NCBI RefSeq assembly: GCF_001975985.1
Contig: NZ_MTQF01000012.1
Coordinates: 124,001 to 188,000 of the forward strand
Reading direction: 5' to 3'
DNA from: [Flexibacter] sp. ATCC 35103
Lineage (GTDB): Bacteria > Bacteroidota > Bacteroidia > Flavobacteriales > Flavobacteriaceae
DNA: 64,000 nucleotides
Below, in pieces: positions 35,146-43,188 of this stretch (positions are counted from its first letter, which is position 1; each line of letters starts with the position of its first letter). The notes beneath the pieces were generated by a model. That model saw nothing but the letters and a program-made list of their open reading frames with translations, did not search any database and was not told the origin of the DNA. The position numbers were made by a program, and so were the translations under genes.

Positions 35146-35742
35146 ATGGCATACGATAAATTTAATATACTTACCAGCAGTGCAGTGCCGCTGCCAATTG
35201 AGAACGTAGATACAGATCAAATCATCCCGGCTCGTTTCTTAAAAGCTACAAAACGCGAAGGTTTTGGAGACAATCTTTTTAGAGACTGGAGATATAACGG
35301 AGACGATACTCCAAAAGCTGATTTCGTTTTGAACGATTCAACTTATAGCGGAAAAATCCTTGTTGGAGGAAAAAACTTTGGTTCAGGATCTTCAAGAGAA
35401 CACGCTGCGTGGGCAGTTTACGATTACGGTTTTAGAGCTGTCGTTTCAAGTTTCTTCGCAGATATCTTTAAAGGAAACTGTTTAAATATTGGAGTTTTAC
35501 CAGTTCAGGTTAGTCCGGAATTTGCAGACACAATTTTTAAAGCAATCGAAGCGGATCCAAATACGCAACTAGAAATCAACTTGCCAAACCAAACGATTAC
35601 TTTATTGGCAACCGGTCAATCAGAATCTTTTGCGATTAACGGATATAAAAAGAACAATATGATTAATGGCTTTGATGACATTGATTATTTGCAAAATATT
35701 AAAGAAGATATCGTGGCTTTCGCCGATAAACTTCCGTATTAA
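35146..35742 (+). CDS. leuD: 3-Isopropylmalate dehydratase small subunit
   Basis: 198-residue swivel-domain partner of LeuC. Signatures are VDTDQIIPARFLKATKREGFGDNLF, GKNFGSGSSREHAAWAVYDYGFRAVVSSFFADIFKGNCLNIGVLPV. Normal length. It follows leuC. A strong hairpin of the CCCGACAGG family stands 24 bp after its stop, so downstream leuA/leuB may be transcribed at a lower level or from another promoter. Confidence 0.98.
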   Translation: MAYDKFNILTSSAVPLPIENVDTDQIIPARFLKATKREGFGDNLFRDWRYNGDDTPKADFVLNDSTYSGKILVGGKNFGSGSSREHAAWAVYDYGFRAVVSSFFADIFKGNCLNIGVLPVQVSPEFADTIFKAIEADPNTQLEINLPNQTITLLATGQSESFAINGYKKNNMINGFDDIDYLQNIKEDIVAFADKLPY

Positions 35743-35765
35743 TAAAATCTCGTTCGATCTATTAG

Positions 35766-35798
35766 ACCCGACAGGTTTTTGAAACCTGTCGGGTTTTT
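35766..35798. terminator. Hairpin of the CCCGACAGG family inside the leucine gene cluster
   Basis: ACCCGACAGGTTT (35766-35778) pairs perfectly with AAACCTGTCGGGT (35782-35794), three-base loop, then TTTT. It has the form of a terminator but lies between leuD and leuA on the same strand. Confidence 0.8.
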
Positions 35799-35817
35799 CT
35801 AAATTAAATTAGAAAAT

Positions 35818-35946
35818 ATAGAACGCAGATAAAACAGATTTGCTATCGCAAAAGCACGGATTAACGCGGATTTTCATTTTACCGAATACTAAAAATCCGT
35901 TTTTATCAGCGTCTTCGCGATAGCGAATCCGTAAAATCAGCGTCAA
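35818..35946. repeat. Long imperfect inverted repeat
   Basis: Left arm about 35820-35873, right arm about 35890-35945. Both carry versions of GATTTGCTATCGC and GCGGATTTT with scattered mismatches, so the gap folds into a long imperfect hairpin. No coding frame. Confidence 0.6.
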
Positions 35947-36001
35947 AAATTAAAATGCGGATATCAATTATATCCAACCCATTAGAAATTAGAATATCAA
36001 T

Positions 36002-37525
36002 ATGGAAAAAAGAAAAATTGAAATAATGGACACGACGCTCCGTGACGGTGAACAAACCTCAGGAGTATCTTTTTCTGCTGCAGAAAAACTTACCATTGCG
36101 CAATTATTGTTGGAGGAATTAAATATTGATAGAATCGAAATTGCTTCGGCTCGTGTAAGCGAAGGAGAATTTCAAGCTGTAAAAGGCATTACATCCTGGG
36201 CCGAAGAACGCGGATATATTGACCGTATCGAAGTACTTTCGTTTGTAGACGGAGGTGTCTCTATTGAATGGATGAAAAAAGCGGGGGCCAAAGTACAGAA
36301 TTTATTGACCAAAGGTTCAATGAATCACCTGACGCATCAATTAAAAAAAACTCCGGAACAACATTTTTCTGAAATCGCTCAAATCATTGCTTTAGCAAAA
36401 GAAAACAATATCGAAACCAATGTTTATCTGGAAGACTGGAGCAACGGGATGCGAAATTCTCCAGAATATGTTTTTCAGTTTTTGGATTTTTTAGCTACTC
36501 AGCCTGTTAAACGAATTTTACTTCCTGATACTTTAGGCGTATTAGTTCCGTCTTTGACTTTTGAATTCATATCAAAAATAAGAGCAAAATATCCTCAAAT
36601 TCATTTTGATTTTCACGCACATAACGATTACGATTTAAGTATTGCCAATGTTATGGAAGCTGTAAAAGCAGGCATAAACGGACTTCACGTTACAGTAAAC
36701 GGAATGGGAGAACGCGCTGGAAATGCTCCGCTTGAAAGTACTGTTGCTGTGATAAATGATTACTTACCAGAAGTAAGCATCAACATAAAAGAGACTTCAC
36801 TTTATACAGTTAGTAAATTAGTCGAAACTTTTACCGGATATAGAATCCCGGCAAATAAGCCAATTGTTGGTGATAATGTTTTTACACAAACTGCCGGAAT
36901 TCACGCTGATGGCGACAATAAAAACAATTTATATTTTAATGATTTACTTCCGGAACGTTTTGGAAGAAAAAGAAAATACGCTTTAGGAAAAACTTCGGGC
37001 AAAGCCAATATCGAAAAAAATCTTCAGGAATTAGGTTTAAAATTAAATCCGGAAGATTTGAAATTGGTTACCCAAAGAATCATCGAATTAGGCGACAAAA
37101 AAGAAACTGTTACCAAGGAAGATCTTCCGTACATTATTTCAGATGTTCTGGACAGTCACACTTACCAAGATAAAATCACCATACAGTCTTACGTATTAAT
37201 GCATTCAAAAGGAACACGTCCATCATCAACATTAAGTTTAAATCTTGATGGAGAAATCATTGAAGAACATGCACAAGGAGACGGTCAGTTTGATGCTTTT
37301 ATGAATGCTTTATCCAAAATTTACAAAAGTAAAAAACTAACACTTCCTAAATTGATCGATTATGCCGTAAGAATCCCACCAGGAAGTAGTTCTGATGCTT
37401 TATGCGAAACGATCATCACCTGGACAAACAACGGAAAAGAATTTAAAACACGCGGTTTAGACTCCGATCAAACCGTTGCGGCGATTATAGCAACTCAAAA
37501 AATGCTTAATGTAGTCACCAATTAA
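36002..37525 (+). CDS. leuA: 2-Isopropylmalate synthase-family enzyme (LeuA/citramalate synthase type)
   Basis: 507-residue HMG-like aldol condensing enzyme. The first signature is EIMDTTLRDGEQTSGVSFSAAEK. The metal-binding histidines are in HFDFHAHNDYDLSIANVMEAVKAGINGLHVTVNGMGERAGNAPLE. From about residue 390 comes the allosteric LeuA-dimer regulatory domain (QSYVLMHSKGTRPSSTLSLNLDGE; RIPPGSSSDALCETIITWTNNGKEFKTRG). Sitting between leuD and leuB, it is most simply the isopropylmalate synthase; relatives of this length also make citramalate, so the exact substrate is open. A repeat spacer separates it from leuB. Confidence 0.9.
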   Translation: MEKRKIEIMDTTLRDGEQTSGVSFSAAEKLTIAQLLLEELNIDRIEIASARVSEGEFQAVKGITSWAEERGYIDRIEVLSFVDGGVSIEWMKKAGAKVQNLLTKGSMNHLTHQLKKTPEQHFSEIAQIIALAKENNIETNVYLEDWSNGMRNSPEYVFQFLDFLATQPVKRILLPDTLGVLVPSLTFEFISKIRAKYPQIHFDFHAHNDYDLSIANVMEAVKAGINGLHVTVNGMGERAGNAPLESTVAVINDYLPEVSINIKETSLYTVSKLVETFTGYRIPANKPIVGDNVFTQTAGIHADGDNKNNLYFNDLLPERFGRKRKYALGKTSGKANIEKNLQELGLKLNPEDLKLVTQRIIELGDKKETVTKEDLPYIISDVLDSHTYQDKITIQSYVLMHSKGTRPSSTLSLNLDGEIIEEHAQGDGQFDAFMNALSKIYKSKKLTLPKLIDYAVRIPPGSSSDALCETIITWTNNGKEFKTRGLDSDQTVAAIIATQKMLNVVTN

Positions 37526-37622
37526 AGGTTCAAAAGTTCAAAGTTTCAGAGGTACAGAGATTTCAAATCTTCGTCATTTCAGAAACTTTGAGCCTTTGAG
37601 CCTTTGTCACTTTGAACCTTAA
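37526..37622. repeat. Repeat spacer between leuA and leuB
   Basis: TTCAAAGTTTCAGAGG-like units at the left and GAAACTTTGAGCCTTTGAGCC at the right are inverted with respect to each other, and AGGTTCAAA / TTTGAACCTT cap the ends. Seven-base periodicity (GAGCCTT repeated) is visible. No coding frame. Confidence 0.55.
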
Positions 37623-37636
37623 ATAACACACATAGA

Positions 37637-38698
37637 ATGAAATTAAACATAGCCCTTTTAGCAGGAGACGGAATTGGTCCTGAGGTAATTAATGAAGCAG
37701 TAAAAGTATCTGATGCTATTGCAAAAAAATTCAATCACGAAATAACATGGACACCGGCATTAACCGGCGCAGCTGCGATTGATGCTGTTGGAGTTCCTTA
37801 CCCAGATGAAACGCACGAAGTTTGTATGAAAGCCGATGCTGTTTTATTTGGAGCAATTGGTCATCCAAAATACGATAACGATCCAAGTGCACCAGTTCGT
37901 CCGGAGCAAGGATTATTATTAATGCGTAAAAAATTAGGGCTGTTTGCAAACGTACGTCCTACTTTTACCTTCCCTTCTTTGATTGATAATTCCCCTTTAA
38001 AAAGAGAAAGAATCGAAGGGACTGATTTGGTTTTCTTAAGAGAATTAACTGGCGGAATCTACTTTGGAGAAAAAGGAAGAAGAGATGACGGAGAAACTGC
38101 TTTTGACAATTGCGTTTATACAAGAGCAGAAGTTCAGCGTTTGGCTAAAAAAGGTTTTGAACTTGCAATGACCCGCAGCAAAAAATTATGTTGCGTTGAT
38201 AAAGCAAATGTTTTGGAAACTTCTCGTTTATGGAGAGAAACAGTTCAGGCAATGGAAAAAGATTACCCGGAAGTTACGGTTTCTTACGAATTTGTTGATG
38301 CTGTTGCAATGCGTTTGGTACAATGGCCAAACTCTTATGATGTTTTGATTACAGAAAACTTATTTGGAGATATCTTAACAGATGAAGCTTCTGTAATTTC
38401 AGGTTCAATGGGATTAATGCCTTCTGCATCTGTGGGTGAACATACTTCTTTATACGAACCAATTCACGGATCTTATCCGCAAGCAACCGGATTAAATATT
38501 GCTAACCCGTTAGCGACTATTTTATCTGCAGCGATGATGTTCGAAGATGCTTTTGGACTAAAAGATGAAGCTGAAGCTATCAGAGCTGTTGTAAACAAAT
38601 CATTAGAACAAGGAGTTGTTACAGAAGATTTAGCTGTAAAAGGATCAAAAGCATACAAAACCAGTGAAGTTGGAGACTGGCTTGTAGCTAACTTATAG
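37637..38698 (+). CDS. leuB: 3-Isopropylmalate dehydrogenase
   Basis: 353-residue NAD-dependent decarboxylating dehydrogenase, third step specific to leucine. Signatures are IALLAGDGIGPEVINEAVKV, RPEQGLLLMRKKLGLFANVRP, FLRELTGGIYFGEKGR and ITENLFGDILTDEASVISGSMGLMPSASVGE, with EPIHGSYPQATGLNIANPLATILSAAMM binding cofactor. Normal length. Last gene of the leucine group. Confidence 0.98.
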   Translation: MKLNIALLAGDGIGPEVINEAVKVSDAIAKKFNHEITWTPALTGAAAIDAVGVPYPDETHEVCMKADAVLFGAIGHPKYDNDPSAPVRPEQGLLLMRKKLGLFANVRPTFTFPSLIDNSPLKRERIEGTDLVFLRELTGGIYFGEKGRRDDGETAFDNCVYTRAEVQRLAKKGFELAMTRSKKLCCVDKANVLETSRLWRETVQAMEKDYPEVTVSYEFVDAVAMRLVQWPNSYDVLITENLFGDILTDEASVISGSMGLMPSASVGEHTSLYEPIHGSYPQATGLNIANPLATILSAAMMFEDAFGLKDEAEAIRAVVNKSLEQGVVTEDLAVKGSKAYKTSEVGDWLVANL

Positions 38699-38702
38699 TT
38701 TA

Positions 38703-38772
38703 TTTTTTTTCAGGTTTCAAGTTTCAGGTTATTGGAACGTGAAACCTGAAACTTGAAACATATAAAACCTGA
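38703..38772. repeat. Inverted heptamer-type repeat
   Basis: CAGGTTTCAAGTTTCAGG at the left and its complement CCTGAAACTTGAAAC at the right, with further CCTGAAAC copies. It follows leuB and may act as a terminator, but there is no T run. Confidence 0.5.
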
Positions 38773-38792
38773 AACAAATTTTACTGCATAAA

Positions 38793-38823
38793 AAAAGGGA
38801 TCAACATAAGTTGATCCCTTTTA
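38793..38823. terminator. Bidirectional terminator
   Basis: AAAAGGGATCAAC pairs perfectly with GTTGATCCCTTTT around ATAA. It ends the RRM protein gene (minus strand) and backs up leuB termination. Confidence 0.85.
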
Positions 38824-38841
38824 TATATTTAGAAAAAAATA

Positions 38842-39201
38842 TTAATATCCTCCTCTGTTACCACCACGGTCATTTCCACCACGGCTGTTTCCTCCACCAT
38901 AACCACCGCGTGAATCTCCACCACGACTGTTATTGTTGAAGCTTCTTCTTTCGCCTTCTGGTTTCGGTTCAGATTTATTAACCACAATTGCACGACCTTG
39001 AACAGTAGCTCCGTTCAATTCATCAATTGCTTTTTGAGCTTCAGCATCGTTTGGCATCTCAACAAAACCAAAACCTTTGCTTCTTCCTGTAAATTTATCA
39101 GTAATGATCTTAACTGAATCTACTGCTCCGTAAGCCTCGAAAGACTCTCTTAAATCTGCTTCCTCAATACTGAATGGAAGGCTTCCAACAAAAATGTTCA
39201 T
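38842..39201 (-). CDS. RRM-type RNA-binding protein with glycine-rich tail
   Basis: 119-residue protein with one RNA-recognition motif: RNP2 is NIFVGSLPF at residues 2-10 and RNP1 is RSKGFGFVEM near 41-50. After residue 85 a Gly/Arg/Asn/Ser-rich tail (GGDSRGGYGGGNSRGGNDRGG) is typical of cold-shock RBPs. Such proteins are abundant in Bacteroidota and cyanobacteria and bind RNA post-transcriptionally. A TACATTTG element on the minus strand (39233-39226) may be the -7 box. Confidence 0.95.
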   Translation of the reverse strand: MNIFVGSLPFSIEEADLRESFEAYGAVDSVKIITDKFTGRSKGFGFVEMPNDAEAQKAIDELNGATVQGRAIVVNKSEPKPEGERRSFNNNSRGGDSRGGYGGGNSRGGNDRGGNRGGY

Positions 39202-39333
39202 ATGTACTTATTTATAATAATATAGCAAATGTAGTCTTATTTTTCTGTAATCTACTATATATTAGTTTATTTATGTTTTTATTTAGATTTAAAAAAATAA
39301 AAATCAAACAATTGTAAATGAAAAACTTAATTC

Positions 39334-39816
39334 TTAGTAGTTGGCAGTAATATTAACTGGAATTTTATAAAAAACCCCTTCTGTAAAATTAATCTCAGGC
39401 TTTTCGAGATTTCCTTTATCCTCATTTATTGCTTTAAATTTAAATGTCCCGGAGATCGTTTTAGTTTCTGTATTAAATTCTGTCACTATAATGTGCCCGC
39501 TTCCTCTATTCTCTCCTGTTGTAAATTGTTCTGATTGTGCAGGAAGACTATTAGAGTACATTACTGTCGTCGTATTGTCAATACCTAATATATATGTTTT
39601 TTGAGTTGGATATGGCATCTTAAAAGTCACTTTTTCGAAACCTAAAGCGCTTTCGATAATAAAATCTCCGTTTGTAGTTGTGTAAGCATTGTAACTCTGA
39701 GCCCTCCAAAAACTGTTGTCTTTTAAACCCTGAAACGCCGGATTATTGAATTTTACATCTTCAGTACAAGATATAAATAAAATAACTGTCATTAATAAAT
39801 AAAAATATTTTTTCAT
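39334..39816 (-). CDS. Lipoprotein of the DUF6252-like family
   Basis: 160-residue protein with lipoprotein signal MKKYFYLLMTVILFISC, the lipid-modified Cys at residue 17. The mature part begins TEDVKFNNPAFQGLKDNSFWRA and is predicted to be beta-rich, ending in ITANY. The FNNPAFQG start is what I recall from DUF6252 lipoproteins in Flavobacteriaceae; that family label is from memory. Start ATG 39816 was chosen over an ATG seven codons upstream because it gives a clean signal. Role unknown; located at the inner or outer membrane. Confidence 0.8.
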   Translation of the reverse strand: MKKYFYLLMTVILFISCTEDVKFNNPAFQGLKDNSFWRAQSYNAYTTTNGDFIIESALGFEKVTFKMPYPTQKTYILGIDNTTTVMYSNSLPAQSEQFTTGENRGSGHIIVTEFNTETKTISGTFKFKAINEDKGNLEKPEINFTEGVFYKIPVNITANY

Positions 39817-39947
39817 AAAGTCATGAATTTGAGGCAAAAATACCGCATTTAATCAAATATGTAAAGTTGAAAAGTATTAAAAAACAGCAAGAATTTATCA
39901 CAAACATATTTAATATAGTTTGGAACGGATAATTCATAAAAAAATTA

Positions 39948-39955
39948 TATCTTTG
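39948..39955 (+). promoter_or_regulatory. Candidate -7 box of the rpsP-rimM unit
   Basis: TATCTTTG fits the TAnnTTTG consensus 50 bp before rpsP. The nearest TTG is about 25 bp upstream, further than usual, so only the -7 half is supported. Confidence 0.4.
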
Positions 39956-40004
39956 CGCCCTTAATTAACAGAGGTCGAGTACCTCAAAATTTAATCATAA
40001 GATT

Positions 40005-40568
40005 ATGTCAGTAAAAATTAGATTACAAAGACACGGTAAAAAAGGAAAACCTTTTTACTGGGTTGTAGCTGCAGATGCACGCTCAAAAAGAGATGGTAAA
40101 TACTTAGAGAAAATCGGTACTTACAATCCAAACACTAACCCGGCAACTATCGACTTAAACCTTGATAGTGCAGTTAAATGGTTACACAATGGTGCACAAC
40201 CAACTGATACTGCAAGAGCAATTCTTTCTTACAAAGGTGCTTTATTGAAACACCACCTTGATGGAGGTATTCGTAAAGGTGCTTTAACTCAAGAGCAAGC
40301 TGATGCTAAATTATCTGCTTGGTTAGATGCTAAAGCTGGAAAAGTTGATGCTAAAAAAGACGGTTTAACAAAAGCGCAAGCTGATGCTAAAGCTAAAGCT
40401 TTTAAAGCAGAACAAGAAGTTAACGCTAAACGTTTAGCTGCTGCAGCTCAAGCTGAAGCTGATGCTATCGCTGCTGCAACTCCTGCAGTTGAAGAAGAAG
40501 TTGCTGAAGTTGAATCAACTGAAGAAACTCCTGCTGCTGAAGAAAATAACGAAACAACTGAAGCATAA
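40005..40568 (+). CDS. rpsP: 30S ribosomal protein S16 with long C-terminal extension
   Basis: 187 residues. The first 80-90 residues are a normal S16 (MSVKIRLQRHGKKGKPFYWVVAADARSKRDGKYLEKIGTYNP) and are enough for its role in the 30S body. The remaining roughly 100 residues form an Ala/Glu/Lys-rich helix followed by an acidic tail (AEADAIAAATPAVEEEVAEVESTEETPAAEENNETTEA, described by composition). The extension is common in Bacteroidota S16. rimM follows after 15 bp, a conserved pairing. Confidence 0.98.
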   Translation: MSVKIRLQRHGKKGKPFYWVVAADARSKRDGKYLEKIGTYNPNTNPATIDLNLDSAVKWLHNGAQPTDTARAILSYKGALLKHHLDGGIRKGALTQEQADAKLSAWLDAKAGKVDAKKDGLTKAQADAKAKAFKAEQEVNAKRLAAAAQAEADAIAAATPAVEEEVAEVESTEETPAAEENNETTEA

Positions 40569-40583
40569 TTATAATTAGCGAGA

Positions 40584-41108
40584 ATGCGTAAAGAAGAATG
40601 TTTTTATTTAGGTAAAATCGCTAAAAAATTTAGTTTCAAAGGTGAAGTTCTGGCTTATTTAGACACGGACGAACCTGAGTTATACGAAAATCTGGAATCA
40701 GTGTTTGTTGAATGCAACAAACACCTGGTTCCTTTTTTTATTGAAAAAAGTTCATTGCATAAAAACGATTTTTTAAGAATTCGTTTTGAAGACATGAACA
40801 CAGAAGAAGATGCAGACGCCATTATGGGCAATGCCATTTATCTTCCTTTAAATATGTTACCAAAACTTAGTGGTAACAAATTTTATTTCCACGAAGTTAT
40901 CGGTTTTGAAATCGAAGACCAACGTTTAGGTATTTTTGGTAAAATTGTTGCCGTAAATGACACTACCGCACAGCCTCTTTTTGAAGTTCTAAATGGTGAA
41001 GTAGAAATGCTAATTCCAATGATTGATCATTTCCTTGTAAAAATTGATCGTGAAAATAAAAAAGTCATCATGAACCTTCCGGAAGGATTGATAGAGATGT
41101 ACTTGTAA
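40584..41108 (+). CDS. rimM: Ribosome maturation factor RimM
   Basis: 174-residue RimM: N-terminal beta-barrel with FYLGKIAKKFSFKGEVLAYLDTDEPELYEN, then a PRC-barrel domain with KFYFHEVIGFEIEDQRLGIFGKIVAVNDTTAQPLFEV and EMLIPMIDHFLVKIDRENKKVIMNLPEGL. It binds S19 and assists 30S head assembly and 16S processing. It begins 15 bp after rpsP, so they are cotranscribed; trmN6 lies about 75 bp further on. Confidence 0.97.
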   Translation: MRKEECFYLGKIAKKFSFKGEVLAYLDTDEPELYENLESVFVECNKHLVPFFIEKSSLHKNDFLRIRFEDMNTEEDADAIMGNAIYLPLNMLPKLSGNKFYFHEVIGFEIEDQRLGIFGKIVAVNDTTAQPLFEVLNGEVEMLIPMIDHFLVKIDRENKKVIMNLPEGLIEMYL

Positions 41109-41160
41109 AAAGTTCTCAGCTTTCGGTCACAGTTTTCAGTTGCTCAGTTTTCTTAAATAT
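41109..41160. repeat. Short degenerate spacer repeat
   Basis: TTCTCAGCTTTCGGTCACAG then TTTTCAGTTGCTCAGTTTTC between rimM and trmN6, resembling the CAGTTTTCAGTCT spacer at 4976-5040. No coding content. Confidence 0.45.
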
Positions 41161-41182
41161 CTTTATTTTAAATTTTTCAGCA

Positions 41183-41896
41183 ATGTCTAAATTCACTTTC
41201 AAGCAATTTTCTATAGAACAAGATAAAACTGCGATGAAAGTTGGCACAGATGGTGTTTTATTAGGCGCATGGGCTCCTATAAACCACAATCCATTTAGTG
41301 TATTGGATATTGGCGCCGGAACCGGAATTATTGCTTTGATGCTTGCTCAGCGAACTCACGCTGAACAAATTGACGCTCTTGAAATTGACGAAGACGCTTA
41401 TGAACAAGCAGTCGACAATTTCGAAAACTCTCCCTGGGGCGATCGTTTATTTTGTTTTCATGCAGGTTTAGATGAATTTATCGAAGAACCGGAAGACGAA
41501 TATGATTTGATTGTTTCGAATCCTCCTTTTTATGCCGAAGATTACAAAACTGAAAACGAACAGCGTGATTTGGCACGTTTTCAAGATGCAATGCCTTTTG
41601 AGGAATTAATCGAAGCTGCTGATTTATTACTTTCCGAAAACGGAATATTTGCCGTAATTCTTCCGTTTAAAGAAGAAAAAAACTTTATTTCTTTAGCAAA
41701 AGAGTCCGAATTATATCCAATAAAAATTACTCGTGTAAAAGGAAATTCAACATCGGCAATAAAACGTTGTTTATTGGCTTTTAGCCGAAATGAAAATTCA
41801 GAAACTGAAATCGATGAATTAATTATCGAAATCGACAGACATGTTTACACTTCGGAATACATAGAATTAACCAAAGAATTTTATTTGAAATTTTAA
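41183..41896 (+). CDS. trmN6: tRNA1(Val) (adenine-37-N6)-methyltransferase
   Basis: 237-residue Rossmann SAM methyltransferase of the YfiC/TrmN6 family. It opens with FKQFSIEQDKTAMKVGTDGVLLGAW, has the SAM loop VLDIGAGTGIIALMLAQR and the amino-methyltransferase motif NPPFY (in LIVSNPPFYAEDYKTEN), which marks N6-adenine methylation. It methylates A37 of a valine tRNA in E. coli; here the tRNA is inferred. Its stop overlaps the stop of the convergent HlyD gene within a TTTAAA palindrome (4-bp overlap). Confidence 0.93.
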   Translation: MSKFTFKQFSIEQDKTAMKVGTDGVLLGAWAPINHNPFSVLDIGAGTGIIALMLAQRTHAEQIDALEIDEDAYEQAVDNFENSPWGDRLFCFHAGLDEFIEEPEDEYDLIVSNPPFYAEDYKTENEQRDLARFQDAMPFEELIEAADLLLSENGIFAVILPFKEEKNFISLAKESELYPIKITRVKGNSTSAIKRCLLAFSRNENSETEIDELIIEIDRHVYTSEYIELTKEFYLKF

Positions 41897-43185
41897 ACCT
41901 GTTCAAAAATACTTTTGAACTGATAAAGTATCCTTTCAATTAGTCGAAGGTCTTCAGTTACGATTTCTGCGCTTCCTTTCATTTCCTGCTGAAACACAAT
42001 TTGTTTTTTATAAGAGGTCTGCAATCCATTTGGCAGGGCTACATCCAGCAATAAATTCCCGTCTTTATCCGGAACCAATGAAATATTCTGGATCTTACCT
42101 TTTAGCACCCCAAATTCACGATCAGGAAAATTGGCCAGCCTGATATTAACCACTTGTCCCACTTTTATCTTTCCTGAATTTAAAGCCGGAGCTTTTACTT
42201 TCCCCACAAAACCATTTTTGGTATCGGGAATAATCGAAAAAACATTATCGCCAACATTTATAGTCTGGTTCTCTGTCCAGACCTGCAAGAAAGTAACCAC
42301 ACCACTAACAGATGATTTTAAAGCATAAGTAAGTTCCCAGTCTTTTATTACTTTTTTTAACTGATAGAAAGATTGCGCCATGTTTCTTCCTAGCGTAACT
42401 TCTTCTTTAGTGCCACTTATTTGCGTATTCTGACTTAATTTTGAATTATCAATCAAAGAGGACCTCAACTGAGAAATAGACGTCAGAAGGCCTTTATAAT
42501 TCTTTTGAGCCTGAAGATATCCTAGCTTCTTGGCTTCCATTTCCTGTGCCGAAATAATACCTTTCCCAAAAAGGGTTTCAAAACGGGCAATTTCATTTTT
42601 CTGAAGCTGCAATTCGCTTTCGTTGATCACTTTTTGCTGCTGCAGGATTTCCAGTCTTTCCTTAATCTGAATTTTTTCAGAAACCTGGGCTCTGTTCTCC
42701 ACTTCAAAAGGCTGCAGGTTCTTGTTAAGCTGTTCTGCCTGATAATCTTTCTGGAAAACAGCAAAAGCGCTTTCAATTTCGCCCAATTGTGCGTTTTTCA
42801 GCAAACCAAAAGGAAAAGCGCTCTTGGGATTGTTGATATTATAAGCATCAACGATTTTCTTTAATAAAAAAACATCTTTATAGTTGGCCGTATTCTCGAT
42901 AATAGCCAATGTACTATTTTTTGAAACTAACGCTTTGTCTTTTACCAAAATAGCCTCTATACGGCCTGAGGATTTTGAAACAATTTTCTCCGGGGGAATA
43001 TTGGTGGTAATGACAATCTGGGTATTGACAACATCTGGATATTTTATGAACCAGGATACAAAAAAGAGCATAAAGATAATTACGAATATCAAAACGGTTC
43101 CCCAGCGTATCATCCAGTGTGGTACTTTGGTGAGAATGTCCTGAACTTCTTCACTTCTTAATTCAAATGCGGTATCTTCAGCCAT
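41893..43185 (-). CDS. HlyD-type adaptor for peptide export
   Basis: 430-residue membrane-fusion protein. The cytosolic N-terminus includes RSEEVQDILTKVPHWMIRWG, followed by a single helix (about 27-48). The lipoyl half is SKSSGRIEAILVKDKALVSKNSTLAII. A long coiled-coil hairpin follows, and the C-terminal half carries GKVKAPALNSGKIKVGQVVNIRLANFP. The NHLP/bacteriocin class of HlyD adaptors has this N-terminal VPHWMIRWG start. The PCAT exporter gene lies immediately upstream, only 3 bp away, so the two are one operon. Together they would send GG-leader peptides across the envelope with a TolC-like partner not in the window. Confidence 0.94.
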   Translation of the reverse strand: MAEDTAFELRSEEVQDILTKVPHWMIRWGTVLIFVIIFMLFFVSWFIKYPDVVNTQIVITTNIPPEKIVSKSSGRIEAILVKDKALVSKNSTLAIIENTANYKDVFLLKKIVDAYNINNPKSAFPFGLLKNAQLGEIESAFAVFQKDYQAEQLNKNLQPFEVENRAQVSEKIQIKERLEILQQQKVINESELQLQKNEIARFETLFGKGIISAQEMEAKKLGYLQAQKNYKGLLTSISQLRSSLIDNSKLSQNTQISGTKEEVTLGRNMAQSFYQLKKVIKDWELTYALKSSVSGVVTFLQVWTENQTINVGDNVFSIIPDTKNGFVGKVKAPALNSGKIKVGQVVNIRLANFPDREFGVLKGKIQNISLVPDKDGNLLLDVALPNGLQTSYKKQIVFQQEMKGSAEIVTEDLRLIERILYQFKSIFEQV

Positions 43186-43188
43186 GAT

